Shown piece after piece: positions 30,089 through 38,575 of a stretch of DNA of 64,000 nucleotides. The first letter of the stretch is position 1; each line of letters opens with the position of its first letter. The stretch lies in NCBI GenBank assembly GCA_021825365.1, contig JAKAHR010000004.1, forward strand, positions 62,001 to 126,000. Direction: 5' to 3'. The notes below the pieces were generated by a model, which saw only the letters and a program-made list of their open reading frames with translations, made no database searches and was not told where the DNA came from. This DNA comes from Nitrospirota bacterium. Lineage in GTDB: Bacteria; Nitrospirota; Thermodesulfovibrionia; Thermodesulfovibrionales; UBA6898. The translations under genes and the position numbers were made by a program.

Positions 30089-31540
30089 ATGCGTCTCGAC
30101 ACACATATCTTCAAGGACTACTTCCTCCGGATGTCCCTGAACAAGAAGCTGACCTCGATGATGCTCCTGCTGAGTCTGAGCCTCATATCGATCTACGTAT
30201 TCCTGTACTATCAGACGGAGCGGGCGGTCTACCGGGAACTGGCCCAGCAGACCTCCGAGCTCTCCAAGGCGATCCAGGTCGGCGTCGAAGAGGTGACCAG
30301 CAGCGGGGCAACAGATGAAAAAAGGCTCCAGAATTATCTTCAGAAGCTCAACACCAGGGGCGTCAAGGAACTCTCCGTCATCAGCAACACCGACAAGATC
30401 ATCTCCAGCTCCAACCCCAAGAACGTCGGGAAATGGATCACCACGAAGAGGAAAGACCTGATCTTCAAGGCCGAACTGGGCGAGCCGGTCACCGGCGAGG
30501 GAGGCCATTCCTACAACGTCATCATCCCGGTGGTTGCAGGTGAGAAGCATTACGGCTATATCCATCTCACGATAAACACCGAGGATTTTTCGGGTCTTAT
30601 GCGCAAGCGGCTTTTACAGAGGATGTTGGCTGCCGTCGTTGTCTTCGGCTTCGGCATCGTCTTCATCGTCTATCTTGCAAAACGCTACACCAAGCCGATC
30701 GAAGAGGTGGTGGAGGCCGCCCGCATGGTCGCCGGTGGCGACCTCAATCAGTCTCTCGAGACCGAGCGGAAGGATGAGATCGGCGAACTCACGCACAGCT
30801 TCAACTATATGGTGCAGAGGCTGCGGGAGGAGCGGGAACTCGAGGAGAGGCTCCGCAAGGCCGAGCACCTTGCCGGTATCGGCCAGTTTTCGACGAGCAT
30901 CGCCCACGAGATACGCAATCCCCTCAACTTTATCAGTCTCTCGATCGACCACATGAAGGAACGATACCGTCCGGCGGAGCCAGACAAGAGCAAGGCTTTC
31001 GACTCTCTTATCAGCAATATCAAGAAGGAGATCCAGAGGGTGAGCGGCTTTGCGGAGAGCTTTCTCGAATACGGCAGGCCCCTGGAACTGCGTCTTGAAA
31101 AGACCAGGATCGTAGAGCTGATCGAGGACGTCCTGAGCCTTGTCATGGCAAAGGCCGAGAAGGAGAACATCCGGATCGTCAGGGAGTACGAGACAGAGCC
31201 GGAGCTCCTCATGGACAGCGAATTCATCAAGACCTGCCTTTATAACGTGATCCTCAACGCCTTCCAGGCGATGCCCCGGGGAGGCACCCTCACCATCACA
31301 ACGACGCCCCAGGACCGCTGGTGCTGCGTCACCATCGCCGACACAGGGGTGGGTATTTCCGAGGAGAAGGCAGCCCGGATCTTCACCCCCTTCTTCACGA
31401 CGAAGAGCAAGGGGCTGGGGCTCGGTCTCGCCCTCACCAAGCGGGTCATCGAGGAGCACGGGGGCAAGGTCGATTTCAGGTCAACAGAGGGCGCGGGAAG
31501 CACGGTGACGATATTATTGCCCACGGAAAAGGAGATCTAA
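30089..31540 (+). CDS. Membrane sensor histidine kinase (HAMP-HisKA-HATPase)
   Basis: 483 residues. TM1 about residues 22-42 (MMLLLSLSLISIYVFLYY), a periplasmic sensor of about 125 residues, TM2 near residue 175-195, HAMP (YTKPIEEVVEAARMVAGGDL), H-box FSTSIAHEIRNPLNFISLS, N-box LYNVILNAFQAMP, and G-boxes DTGVGISEE and GLGLGLALTKRVIEEHGG. It phosphorylates the NtrC-type regulator whose gene follows after 1 base. The signal is unknown; the neighbours are exported proteins and cytochromes. Confidence 0.95.
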   Translation: MRLDTHIFKDYFLRMSLNKKLTSMMLLLSLSLISIYVFLYYQTERAVYRELAQQTSELSKAIQVGVEEVTSSGATDEKRLQNYLQKLNTRGVKELSVISNTDKIISSSNPKNVGKWITTKRKDLIFKAELGEPVTGEGGHSYNVIIPVVAGEKHYGYIHLTINTEDFSGLMRKRLLQRMLAAVVVFGFGIVFIVYLAKRYTKPIEEVVEAARMVAGGDLNQSLETERKDEIGELTHSFNYMVQRLREERELEERLRKAEHLAGIGQFSTSIAHEIRNPLNFISLSIDHMKERYRPAEPDKSKAFDSLISNIKKEIQRVSGFAESFLEYGRPLELRLEKTRIVELIEDVLSLVMAKAEKENIRIVREYETEPELLMDSEFIKTCLYNVILNAFQAMPRGGTLTITTTPQDRWCCVTIADTGVGISEEKAARIFTPFFTTKSKGLGLGLALTKRVIEEHGGKVDFRSTEGAGSTVTILLPTEKEI

Positions 31541-31541
31541 G

Positions 31542-32945
31542 ATGCCGGTCGTTCTTGTGGTGGATGACGAGCCCCTGCAGCGTGACATTCTCAAGACCAT
31601 ACTCCAGGACGAAGGGTTCGAAACGCATGTCGCGGCCTCGGGCGAGGAGGCCGTGACGATCGCCCGCGAGTTCAGGCCGGATGTGATCCTGAGTGACCTG
31701 AAGATGGAAGGCATGGACGGAATCGAGCTTATCGAGCGGGTATCAGAGCTCAAGTCGTCCGCCACGGAGTTCTTCGACCCCACCATCATCATCATGACGG
31801 CGCACGGTACTATATCCTCGGCGGTCGAGGCGATGCGCCGGGGCGCCTTCGACTACCTTACCAAACCCCTCAACAAGGACTCCCTCATCCTCACCGTCCG
31901 GCGGGGCACCGAGAGGACAGACCTCCTCCGGGAGAACCTCCAGCTCCACCGCGAACTCTATGACCGGTTCAGGATGGAGGGCATCGTCGGCAAGTCCCCG
32001 AAAATGCAGGAGGCGATCGAGATCATGAGAAAGGTCTCCGGAAGTCCGGCGACCGTCCTCATCCTCGGCGAAAGCGGCACGGGGAAGGAACTGGTCGCTC
32101 GGGCCATTCACTACAACAGCCCGAGGAGATCGAAGGCGTTCACCGCCCTGAACTGCGCTTCCATCCCGGAGAACCTCTTCGAAAGCGAGCTCTTCGGGTA
32201 TGAGCCGGGCGCCTTCACCGGAGCCTCCACCCGAAGGATAGGTCTCTTCGAGGCGACCAACGGGGGCACCCTCTTCCTCGATGAGATCGGGGACATGCCG
32301 CCGCTGATGCAGTCGAAGCTCCTGCGGGTGATACAGGACCGGGAGATCCGCCGTCTCGGGGGAAAGGACGCCATCAAGGTGGACGTGCGGATCATCAGCG
32401 CGACGAACAAGGACCTCGAGAAGGAGCTGGCAAAGGGCAATTTCAGGGAAGACCTCTACTACCGCCTCCGTGTCGTCAGCATCGACCTGCCGCCCTTGCG
32501 AGACCGGAAGAACGATGTCCCCGAGCTGGTCGCCTTCTTCATCAACAAGTACAATGCTGAATTCGGAAAACGCCTCAAGAGCGCGGAGCCGGCCGCCGTC
32601 AAGGCCCTCAGTGAGTATACCTGGCCCGGGAATATCCGGCAGCTCGAGTCGGTAATCGAACGCGCGGTCATCATGAGCGACGGTGACAGCGTCCGGCTGA
32701 AGGACATCAAGGGCGAACTGAGGACCTTCCAGTCGCCCGACTGCTTTGACTTCGATCTGCCGGAGGAGGGGCTGAACTTCGAAGAGCTCGAAGAAAAACT
32801 CCTCCGCAAGGCGATGACAAAGGCGAACGGGGTCGTGGCAAAGGCCGCCAAGCTCCTCGGTATGAGCTACAAAACCTTCTGGTACCGGTGGGAGAAGCTC
32901 ACCCCGAACAGCCCCCCGGGCAAGAAGGACGCGCCTCCCGAATAG
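31542..32945 (+). CDS. Sigma54-dependent response regulator (NtrC family)
   Basis: 467 residues: receiver domain with Asp in VILSDLKMEG, AAA+ domain with Walker A GESGTGKE, the sigma54-contacting GAFTGA loop (EPGAFTGASTRRIGLFE), Walker B GGTLFLDEIGDM, and a Fis-type helix-turn-helix at the C-terminus (VVAKAAKLLGMSYKTFWYR). Activates RpoN promoters, with RpoN encoded at 13491. Its own targets are not evident next to it. Cotranscribed with the kinase upstream. Confidence 0.96.
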   Translation: MPVVLVVDDEPLQRDILKTILQDEGFETHVAASGEEAVTIAREFRPDVILSDLKMEGMDGIELIERVSELKSSATEFFDPTIIIMTAHGTISSAVEAMRRGAFDYLTKPLNKDSLILTVRRGTERTDLLRENLQLHRELYDRFRMEGIVGKSPKMQEAIEIMRKVSGSPATVLILGESGTGKELVARAIHYNSPRRSKAFTALNCASIPENLFESELFGYEPGAFTGASTRRIGLFEATNGGTLFLDEIGDMPPLMQSKLLRVIQDREIRRLGGKDAIKVDVRIISATNKDLEKELAKGNFREDLYYRLRVVSIDLPPLRDRKNDVPELVAFFINKYNAEFGKRLKSAEPAAVKALSEYTWPGNIRQLESVIERAVIMSDGDSVRLKDIKGELRTFQSPDCFDFDLPEEGLNFEELEEKLLRKAMTKANGVVAKAAKLLGMSYKTFWYRWEKLTPNSPPGKKDAPPE

Positions 32946-33129
32946 TCGTGATGATCCCTCCCGGCGGCTTCGTCGCCCTTTCTGTCGGCATTTCACACGA
33001 CGAGCGGGAGGGTGCGCCGCCGATCCACCGCCTGCCCGACGCATCCCTTTCCGGCCGGTCGTTCTTTTCGGCTGGAATTGTCGTCCAAATCCGTTATAAT
33101 GTTTTGGAGTTCACTACGAGGAGGCCTAC

Positions 33130-33624
33130 ATGAGTAAGAAGGTTATTCTTGCGATCGCATCGTGTGCCGTTGCGGTCCTGGTTGCCGGCGTTGCGCTGTC
33201 GGCAGAAAGCGTGAAGTACACCATCCATTACCCGGCCGGATATCGCAACTGGGCCCACGTGAAATCCATGGTCATCCAGAAAGGTCATCCCCTGTTCGAG
33301 ACCTTCGGCGGGATACACCATGTCTACGCCAACAGCAGGGCCCTGGAGGCGATGAAGACGGGCACCCCCTATCCCAACGGATCGATCCTCGTCTTCGACC
33401 TCCTGGAGGCAAAATCTGAGAACAACGCGGTCACCGAGGGGCCCCGCAAGATGCTCTACGTCATGCAGAAGGGGGCCACAAAATTCGCCGTTACCGGAGG
33501 ATGGGGGTTCGGCGGCTTCAAGGACGATTCAAAAGAGCGCGCAGAGATCGACCCCGTGAAGGCCTGTTTTGCCTGCCACGAAGAAAAAAAGAAGAACGAC
33601 TACGTGTTCACCAACTACCGGTGA
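33130..33624 (+). CDS. Cytochrome P460-family protein
   Basis: 164 residues with a signal peptide (VILAIASCAVAVLVAGVALS). The domain (HYPAGYRNWAHVKSMVI, HHVYANSRALEAMKTG, YPNGSILVFDLLE, MQKGATKF, GGWGFGGF) matches cytochrome P460, and one haem motif C-F-A-C-H is near the end. Family members oxidise hydroxylamine or are periplasmic haem proteins of unknown role. GAGGAGG precedes the ATG, and TATAAT at 33095-33100 may be its -10 box. Followed by a trihaem cytochrome. Confidence 0.9.
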   Translation: MSKKVILAIASCAVAVLVAGVALSAESVKYTIHYPAGYRNWAHVKSMVIQKGHPLFETFGGIHHVYANSRALEAMKTGTPYPNGSILVFDLLEAKSENNAVTEGPRKMLYVMQKGATKFAVTGGWGFGGFKDDSKERAEIDPVKACFACHEEKKKNDYVFTNYR

Positions 33625-33665
33625 TGAACCCCGACAGGACCCCCGGGATGAATAAGGGAGAGACA

Positions 33666-34034
33666 ATGCACGGGATTGCGACAGCTTTTTTCGCGGCGTT
33701 CATGTGCCTTCCGGCAGCGGCCCTTGCCGTACCCTCCGGCAAGACACTCACCTGGCCGGACGGGACTCAGGGCACCGTCGCCTTCGAGGGGAAGGAGCAT
33801 GCTGAGAAGGGACTGAAATGCGATGCCTGCCATCCGGGCCTCTTCCCGATGAAGAAGGGCGCAGCAAAGATGACGATGGAGGCGCTGAACCAGGGCAGGT
33901 TCTGCGGCGCGTGCCATAACGGGACCGCAGCCTTCAGCACGGCCGACCCGAAGAAATGTCACAAGTGCCACAAGGCAGAATCAGGGAAGAAGCATAAGGA
34001 GAAACACGGCGAGAGCCACGGACATCACGACTGA
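33666..34034 (+). CDS. Trihaem c-type cytochrome (c7/c3-like)
   Basis: 122 residues: signal peptide (MHGIATAFFAAFMCLPAAALA), and three CxxCH motifs (CDACH, CGACH, CHKCH) in a small periplasmic domain; the phrase FEGKEHAEKGLKCDACH is typical of the cytochrome c7-like proteins next to respiratory genes. The C-terminus is His/Lys-rich. AAGGGAGAG precedes ATG 33666; an in-frame ATG 18 bases earlier is less well placed. Forms a two-gene unit with the P460 protein. Confidence 0.9.
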   Translation: MHGIATAFFAAFMCLPAAALAVPSGKTLTWPDGTQGTVAFEGKEHAEKGLKCDACHPGLFPMKKGAAKMTMEALNQGRFCGACHNGTAAFSTADPKKCHKCHKAESGKKHKEKHGESHGHHD

Positions 34035-34056
34035 GGCGGAGGAGCCCCTGGGCGAA

Positions 34057-35226
34057 TTAATCGACCAGGAGAAAGGCGCACTTCAGATATTCCGTCTCCG
34101 GCATGGAGAGCAGCACCGGATGGTCCCTGTCCTGGGAGCGCAGGTCAAGGAGCCTTATGCTCCTCCGCGCATCCCGCGACGCATCCCTGATCATATCGAG
34201 GAACATGTCTCTTCCGAGGTGATACGAGCACGAGGACGTGGAAAGCAGCCCTCCCCTCCTGAGAAGCCTCATGCAGAGCCCATTCAGCTCGCGGTAGGCC
34301 TTCACCGCCTCCTTCAACCTTGCGCTGCTCTTCACAAAGGCGGGCGGATCGAGGACGATAAAGTCGTATCTTTCCTCCCCCTCGCGCACCTCCGACCCGG
34401 CGAATGAAAAGACATCGCCTCTGAGAAACCGGGCGCTGCCTTTGAGGTTGTTGAGTGAGGCATTTCGCTCCGCCTGACCGACCGCACGCTCCGACTCATC
34501 GACGCCAGTCACCTCAGCACCCGCAGCTGCCGCTGCCAGAGACCATGGACCCGTGTAACAGAAAAGATCGAGTCCCCTGCCTCCCGAGATCAGACCGCCG
34601 AACATCCGCCTGTTTTCCTTCTGGTCGAGAAAATATCCCGTCTTCTGGCCTTCAAGAAGGTCCACCTCGAGGAGAACGCCATCTTCGTGCACCAGCGGCA
34701 ACGGTCGCGGACCTCCCTTCACCACCTCCCTGTACCGGGGAAGCCCTTCCAGGTCCCTGCTCCTGCCCTCATTCTTTATCACGATCGCATCGGGATTGAG
34801 TATCTCATCGAGGAGGCTGATGAGCATATCCTTCATCCGATCCATGCCGAGGGTCAGGATCTGGACGGCGATGCTGCCGGCATACCGGTCCACGATGAGG
34901 CCGGGGAGGTAATCGGCCTCGCTGAAAACGAGACGTACGGCGTCCCGGCCCCGGAAGAACCGCTCCCGCATCTTTACCGCGGCCATTATCCTTGCCCTGA
35001 GGAATTCCCGGTCAATCTGCCTGCGCTCATGCGTAAGGATGCGGACCGCTATGAGGCTGCTGGGATTGATGTATCCCGTGCCGAGAAAATTCTCCTGCAT
35101 GTCGAGGACCTCGACAACCGACCCCGGCTCATATCCCCGGACAGGCTCGCTGATTTCATTGGAGAAGACCCATAGATGACCGCTGTGCAGCCTCTTCGTC
35201 CTCCTGACATGAACCTTCTGTGTCAT
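34057..35226 (-). CDS. rlmI: 23S rRNA (cytosine-5)-methyltransferase, RlmI family
   Basis: 389 residues: N-terminal PUA domain (KRLHSGHLWVFSNEI, PGSVVEVLDMQENFLGTGYI), a middle EEHEA-type domain (GLIVDRYAGSIAVQ, LLEGQKTGYFLDQKENRR) and a Rossmann methyltransferase domain with DLFCYTGPWSLAAAAAGA and the catalytic VLDPPAF. These are the features of RlmI/YccW, which makes m5C1962. The ATG overlaps the stop of the upstream DUF4337 gene (ATGA). Confidence 0.9.
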   Translation of the reverse strand: MTQKVHVRRTKRLHSGHLWVFSNEISEPVRGYEPGSVVEVLDMQENFLGTGYINPSSLIAVRILTHERRQIDREFLRARIMAAVKMRERFFRGRDAVRLVFSEADYLPGLIVDRYAGSIAVQILTLGMDRMKDMLISLLDEILNPDAIVIKNEGRSRDLEGLPRYREVVKGGPRPLPLVHEDGVLLEVDLLEGQKTGYFLDQKENRRMFGGLISGGRGLDLFCYTGPWSLAAAAAGAEVTGVDESERAVGQAERNASLNNLKGSARFLRGDVFSFAGSEVREGEERYDFIVLDPPAFVKSSARLKEAVKAYRELNGLCMRLLRRGGLLSTSSCSYHLGRDMFLDMIRDASRDARRSIRLLDLRSQDRDHPVLLSMPETEYLKCAFLLVD

Positions 35227-35765
35227 TGCTTCAGGAAGAGCAGGAAGCCGTTTGCAAAGTAGACGAGGCCGAGGACCCCGGTCACCAGGCCGGCGTACCA
35301 GACGGGCTTCTTCTTCAGAAGGGCTGCAATGGAGGACAGGAGGATGGCTATCTGGAGAAAGATGACAGCCATACCGAACGCCTTGGAATGGATCTGCGCA
35401 TCGTCACGCACCTTCTCGAGATTCCTCGCGTCCTTCTCGATCGTCGCCTTCTCCTCGTCGTATTTCTTTATCTTCTTGCCGTAGGCATCGATCCTCTTTT
35501 GATAGTCTTCGGCAACCGGCCGGGACGACCTCGGCCCCATCGCCTTCAGCTCGAGTTCCAGCTTGTCCTTCTGCATCTCGTAGATATACCCCTTGATGCT
35601 CTTCGCCTGATAGAAGGCCCACATGTCCGACGCCTGCGTCTGGCTCAGGATGGACCGCGTCGAAAAGTTGCCGCCCTTGAAGGTCGAGAGAGTCGCACAG
35701 ACCGCCAGGATGACCGTCGTAAGGGCGAGGTAGTTAAGCCATTTTTCCTTCTTTTCTTCTGCCAT
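35223..35765 (-). CDS. DUF4337 membrane protein
   Basis: 180 residues. N-terminal helix (WLNYLALTTVILAVCATLSTF), a coiled-coil centre (about residues 45-120) with the family phrase QASDMWAFYQAKSIKGYIYE, and two C-terminal helices (MAVIFLQIAILLSSIAALL, YAGLVTGVLGLVYFANGFLL). DUF4337 has no assigned role. Transcribed with rlmI. Confidence 0.88.
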   Translation of the reverse strand: MAEEKKEKWLNYLALTTVILAVCATLSTFKGGNFSTRSILSQTQASDMWAFYQAKSIKGYIYEMQKDKLELELKAMGPRSSRPVAEDYQKRIDAYGKKIKKYDEEKATIEKDARNLEKVRDDAQIHSKAFGMAVIFLQIAILLSSIAALLKKKPVWYAGLVTGVLGLVYFANGFLLFLKQ

Positions 35766-35934
35766 GCCTTGATTTCCTTTCCGTGCCTTGAAATCGGGGA
35801 CTCGTCGGGCCCGCGATGCGGTGTTCCATTATATCCGAAGAGACAGGGGGAACGGTACAGGATACGGGAAGAAGGCTAAACAGGAAGCGCAGGCCGGGAA
35901 GCCGGCCGCCCTGACCTTCCCGGGAGCAGCAGGA

Positions 35935-36504
35935 CTACTGTTTCAGCTTCTTGAGGGGCTCGAGGCACTCCACAAGCTGCTGGCACTTCTGCTTGGCCAG
36001 CTCCGGCCTGTCTCCAACGTATTCGAGCACATCGATCGTCCGGGAGGCCTCGGAGAGACTGTCGCCGAGCTGTCTGAAATCTGAACGGAATGAGGCGAGC
36101 ATACGGTTCAGTTCGTATGCGGTTTCCTTGAAGTCGTCCTCTCTTCGGAGCCATATATTGAAGGCCAGATTTCCATCGGCAGCATTCTCTATGTCCTTGC
36201 TCAGCCGGTAGAGCGGGCCGGCGGACTTGTGATGCACATATCTGAGATAGATAAAGAGGGCGGCTATGGTAAAGATGATCGCAAATATGCTGGAGTATAT
36301 CAGATAGGTCCGCGTAATCTCTCCAAGGGTCTCGGCGCTGATGTGGCTCCGCCACCGCATCGACTCCATGTTCCGGTAAGACAGAACGTTGAACAGGCCG
36401 AGCTCGAGGAGGAGTCCGGCAGAACATATCATGATGATCCGCAGGATGATCCTGCCCTGGTAATCCCTGTCGATGAAATAGTTCCTCCGTTTGTAGTCCG
36501 CCAT
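35935..36504 (-). CDS. Two-helix HAMP-type membrane protein without output domain (b)
   Basis: 189 residues. TM1 about 21-41 (IILRIIMICSAGLLLELGLF), a short periplasmic loop, TM2 about 70-90 (YSSIFAIIFTIAALFIYLRY), then a HAMP-like helix pair (KSAGPLYRLSKDIENAADGN, FKETAYELNRMLASF) and a helical tail. There is no kinase, methyl-accepting or cyclase domain, so it cannot signal alone by a known output. Third gene of the operon 37861-35935, 8 bases after a heptahaem cytochrome. Confidence 0.8.
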   Translation of the reverse strand: MADYKRRNYFIDRDYQGRIILRIIMICSAGLLLELGLFNVLSYRNMESMRWRSHISAETLGEITRTYLIYSSIFAIIFTIAALFIYLRYVHHKSAGPLYRLSKDIENAADGNLAFNIWLRREDDFKETAYELNRMLASFRSDFRQLGDSLSEASRTIDVLEYVGDRPELAKQKCQQLVECLEPLKKLKQ

Positions 36505-36512
36505 GGCCCCTC

Positions 36513-37289
36513 CTATTTATCGTGGCACGAGGTGCAGAGAGTTGCATTGCTCGTGGCCAGCTTCTTCGGCAGTTTCGAATACATATCATGGCACGTCCCG
36601 CAACCGATCCTCCCGCTGAAGAGCCTCAGCTTCCTGTCCAGCATCGACACCGGCTGCAGCCCTCCCTTCCTCATGCGGCTCTCCCGGTAATTGACGCCGA
36701 TCGGATGGGAACCGCTGTCGTGGCTCCAGACCCCCTCCCCGAAGTTGAAGCTGGCCGCCCTGCCGATATTGCCGTCATGACAACTGATACATTCCATGGA
36801 CATGGGATCGAGCGGCCTGGTCTGATCAGTCACCGTATACCTGCTTCCCAGGTGGGCGGTCGAAACCATCTCGATATGACTGTCCAGGCTCCGCTTGGTC
36901 TGATGGCAGGACAGGCAGAAATCCCTGCCGACAACAGGCCGCCTCAGGAAGTAGGTCTTGCTGCCAAACGAGGAAAAACGGTTCTCGTGGATATTGTGGC
37001 AGGTATTGCAGGTAATCCTGCCGTTTGACAGGGGCAGGTCAGCGGGCACCTTCACCAACTCGGGAAGGGTATCGACCGGGTGGGAAGAGTTCTTCGTGAG
37101 CTTCCGGTGGCAGCTCTGGCACATCGTGGTGATGGACGTCCTCATCGCCTTAGGATTCTCTGATGCGTCAATATGGCATTTCTGACACTCGTCCTCGGAA
37201 AACGCATGAGGACTTTCCGACACCGTATGGGCGATATAAGCAGTCGCCGCAAGCACCACCACGGCAAGAAGGAAAAGCAGCACCTTCAT
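36513..37289 (-). CDS. Heptahaem c-type cytochrome
   Basis: 258 residues with one N-terminal hydrophobic segment (VLLFLLAVVVLAATAYIAHT), probably a membrane anchor or signal peptide, and seven CxxCH motifs in order: CQKCH, CQSCH, CNTCH, CLSCH, CISCH, CGTCH and CTSCH. The spacing suits a doubled-CxxCH/NapC-NrfH-like electron carrier, though I cannot place it in a named family. Its ATG overlaps the stop of the upstream HAMP gene (ATGA), so both are translationally coupled. Confidence 0.9.
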   Translation of the reverse strand: MKVLLFLLAVVVLAATAYIAHTVSESPHAFSEDECQKCHIDASENPKAMRTSITTMCQSCHRKLTKNSSHPVDTLPELVKVPADLPLSNGRITCNTCHNIHENRFSSFGSKTYFLRRPVVGRDFCLSCHQTKRSLDSHIEMVSTAHLGSRYTVTDQTRPLDPMSMECISCHDGNIGRAASFNFGEGVWSHDSGSHPIGVNYRESRMRKGGLQPVSMLDRKLRLFSGRIGCGTCHDMYSKLPKKLATSNATLCTSCHDK

Positions 37290-37861
37290 ACCTTTATCCC
37301 CGCGAGCACCTTCTTCAGCTCCTGCATGCGCTCCGCCATCTTGAGCCTCGTGGCGGCAGCCCCCTCCATGTTCCCCGCCTCGATCAGCTCCCTGAGGGCA
37401 AGGGCATCCCGCTGCATGTCCTGGACGCTGTTCCTCACCTGCTGGTACCGGTTCCCGTATATGCGGGCGAAATTGTTCAGGGAATCGGCCATGGTATGGA
37501 TCATATCGTCTTCCCTGAACCGGATGGGCATATCGAACTTTCCTTCGGTGAGCTGCCGCGCGGCCATCCTCGTCCTGACGAGGGGCCCCACGATCTTGTG
37601 GGTATGAAGTACCCCGATCACCGCGATTCCGAACATGGAAAGCAGCCCAAAGCCGATAAAAATAAAGGCGCTTTCCCTGATAACCTCAGTCTTGTAAAGA
37701 GACAGCTGGGCGATCTTCTGTTCGTAGGTCTGGCCTATACCCTGTCCTGAACTGAAATAGAAGAAGCCTGCCGATACAAGGGCGCTGAGAATAACCACCA
37801 AAACAGTGAGGGTAACGAGCTTAACGGAAAAGGACTTGTGAACCACATCAAGAGGATGCAT
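37286..37861 (-). CDS. Two-helix HAMP-type membrane protein without output domain (a)
   Basis: 191 residues. TM1 (LVTLTVLVVILSALVSAGFF), a loop of about 40 residues, TM2 (SAFIFIGFGLLSMFGIAVIG), HAMP (HKIVGPLVRTRMAARQLTEG, MPIRFREDDMIHTMADSL) and a C-terminal coiled coil. As in the companion gene there is no catalytic output. First gene of the operon; AAAGGAGG precedes the ATG, and the promoter is at 37947-37974. Confidence 0.82.
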   Translation of the reverse strand: MHPLDVVHKSFSVKLVTLTVLVVILSALVSAGFFYFSSGQGIGQTYEQKIAQLSLYKTEVIRESAFIFIGFGLLSMFGIAVIGVLHTHKIVGPLVRTRMAARQLTEGKFDMPIRFREDDMIHTMADSLNNFARIYGNRYQQVRNSVQDMQRDALALRELIEAGNMEGAAATRLKMAERMQELKKVLAGIKV

Positions 37862-37946
37862 GGTCCTCCTTTGTCATGATGTAATTAGCGCTCTATGCCT
37901 CTTATCGGAATGCATCGTCAGAAACTTTAGTCCTCCTTTGATTATA

Positions 37947-37974
37947 ATTTTATCACCTCTGGGGGTGAAAGCAA
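37947..37974 (-). promoter_or_regulatory. Promoter of the HAMP-cytochrome operon with inverted repeat
   Basis: On the minus strand TTGCTT (37969-37974), 16-base spacer, TAAAAT (37947-37952). The spacer is TCACC-N6-GGTGA, an inverted repeat that could bind a regulator. Confidence 0.5.
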
Positions 37975-38018
37975 GTTTTGACGGTGCCGAATACCAGGAG
38001 ATGTTCATAAGGCGTCGT

Positions 38019-38047
38019 TTGCCTTCACCGAAAAAGTGTGCTACATA
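38019..38047 (+). promoter_or_regulatory. Promoter of the glycine-zipper lipoprotein gene
   Basis: TTGCCT (38019-38024), exactly 17 bases, TACATA (38042-38047), followed by a 45-base leader with CAAGGAGG. Confidence 0.45.
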
Positions 38048-38092
38048 GGAACTGACAAAGGCGATGCCAGGCAAACTCAAGGAGGAAATATC

Positions 38093-38509
38093 ATGAAACA
38101 GGCTGTTGCCCTGCTGGTTCTCGTTTCCCTGCTGGGGTTATCCCTCGGCTGCACACCATACCACACTGAAGGGGCGGGCGCGGGCGCTGCAGTCGGAGGA
38201 GTGACCGGAGCGATCCTGGACAGCAGGAACCCCTGGCGCGGAGGCGTTATCGGCGGCATCCCCGGAGCCATTCCGGGGGCCACCATAGCCGATGTCTCCC
38301 ATAAGGCCTCGCGGGAGGCTGCCCTGCATGACAGGCCGGTTGAATACCGCACCGAGGACGGAAGGGGCGTCTACCGCGCAGACCCGCTCGGGTATGATCA
38401 AAGGACCCGATGCAAAAAGGTGCATGAGCGGGTGTGGGAAGACGGCCGGCTGGTGAGGGACCAGGTCCGGGAGGTCTGCGAGAGCGAACGGTACGAGAAA
38501 AGCAACTGA
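38093..38509 (+). CDS. Glycine-zipper lipoprotein
   Basis: 138 residues. Signal sequence with lipobox (LVSLLGLSLGC, Cys20), then a glycine-zipper segment (GAGAGAAVGGVTGAILDSRN, GGVIGGIPGAIPGATIADV) that may insert into or span the outer membrane, and a charged C-terminal part (YDQRTRCKKVHERVWEDGRL). Similar to small YMGG/SlyB-like proteins of unknown role. ATG 38093 follows CAAGGAGG. Confidence 0.85.
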   Translation: MKQAVALLVLVSLLGLSLGCTPYHTEGAGAGAAVGGVTGAILDSRNPWRGGVIGGIPGAIPGATIADVSHKASREAALHDRPVEYRTEDGRGVYRADPLGYDQRTRCKKVHERVWEDGRLVRDQVREVCESERYEKSN

Positions 38510-38527
38510 CCCGGCCTGAAGGAAAAA

Positions 38528-38561
38528 GGCCCGTGGCGCCGCTCCCGTGGCGCCACGGGCC
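38528..38561. terminator. Bidirectional-type terminator hairpin
   Basis: GGCCCGTGGCGCC (38528-38540) pairs exactly with GGCGCCACGGGCC (38549-38561). It lies between the converging lipoprotein and ilvA genes, with AAAAA before and a weak AT stretch after it. Confidence 0.7.
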
Positions 38562-38575
38562 TGATAATTCGCGCC

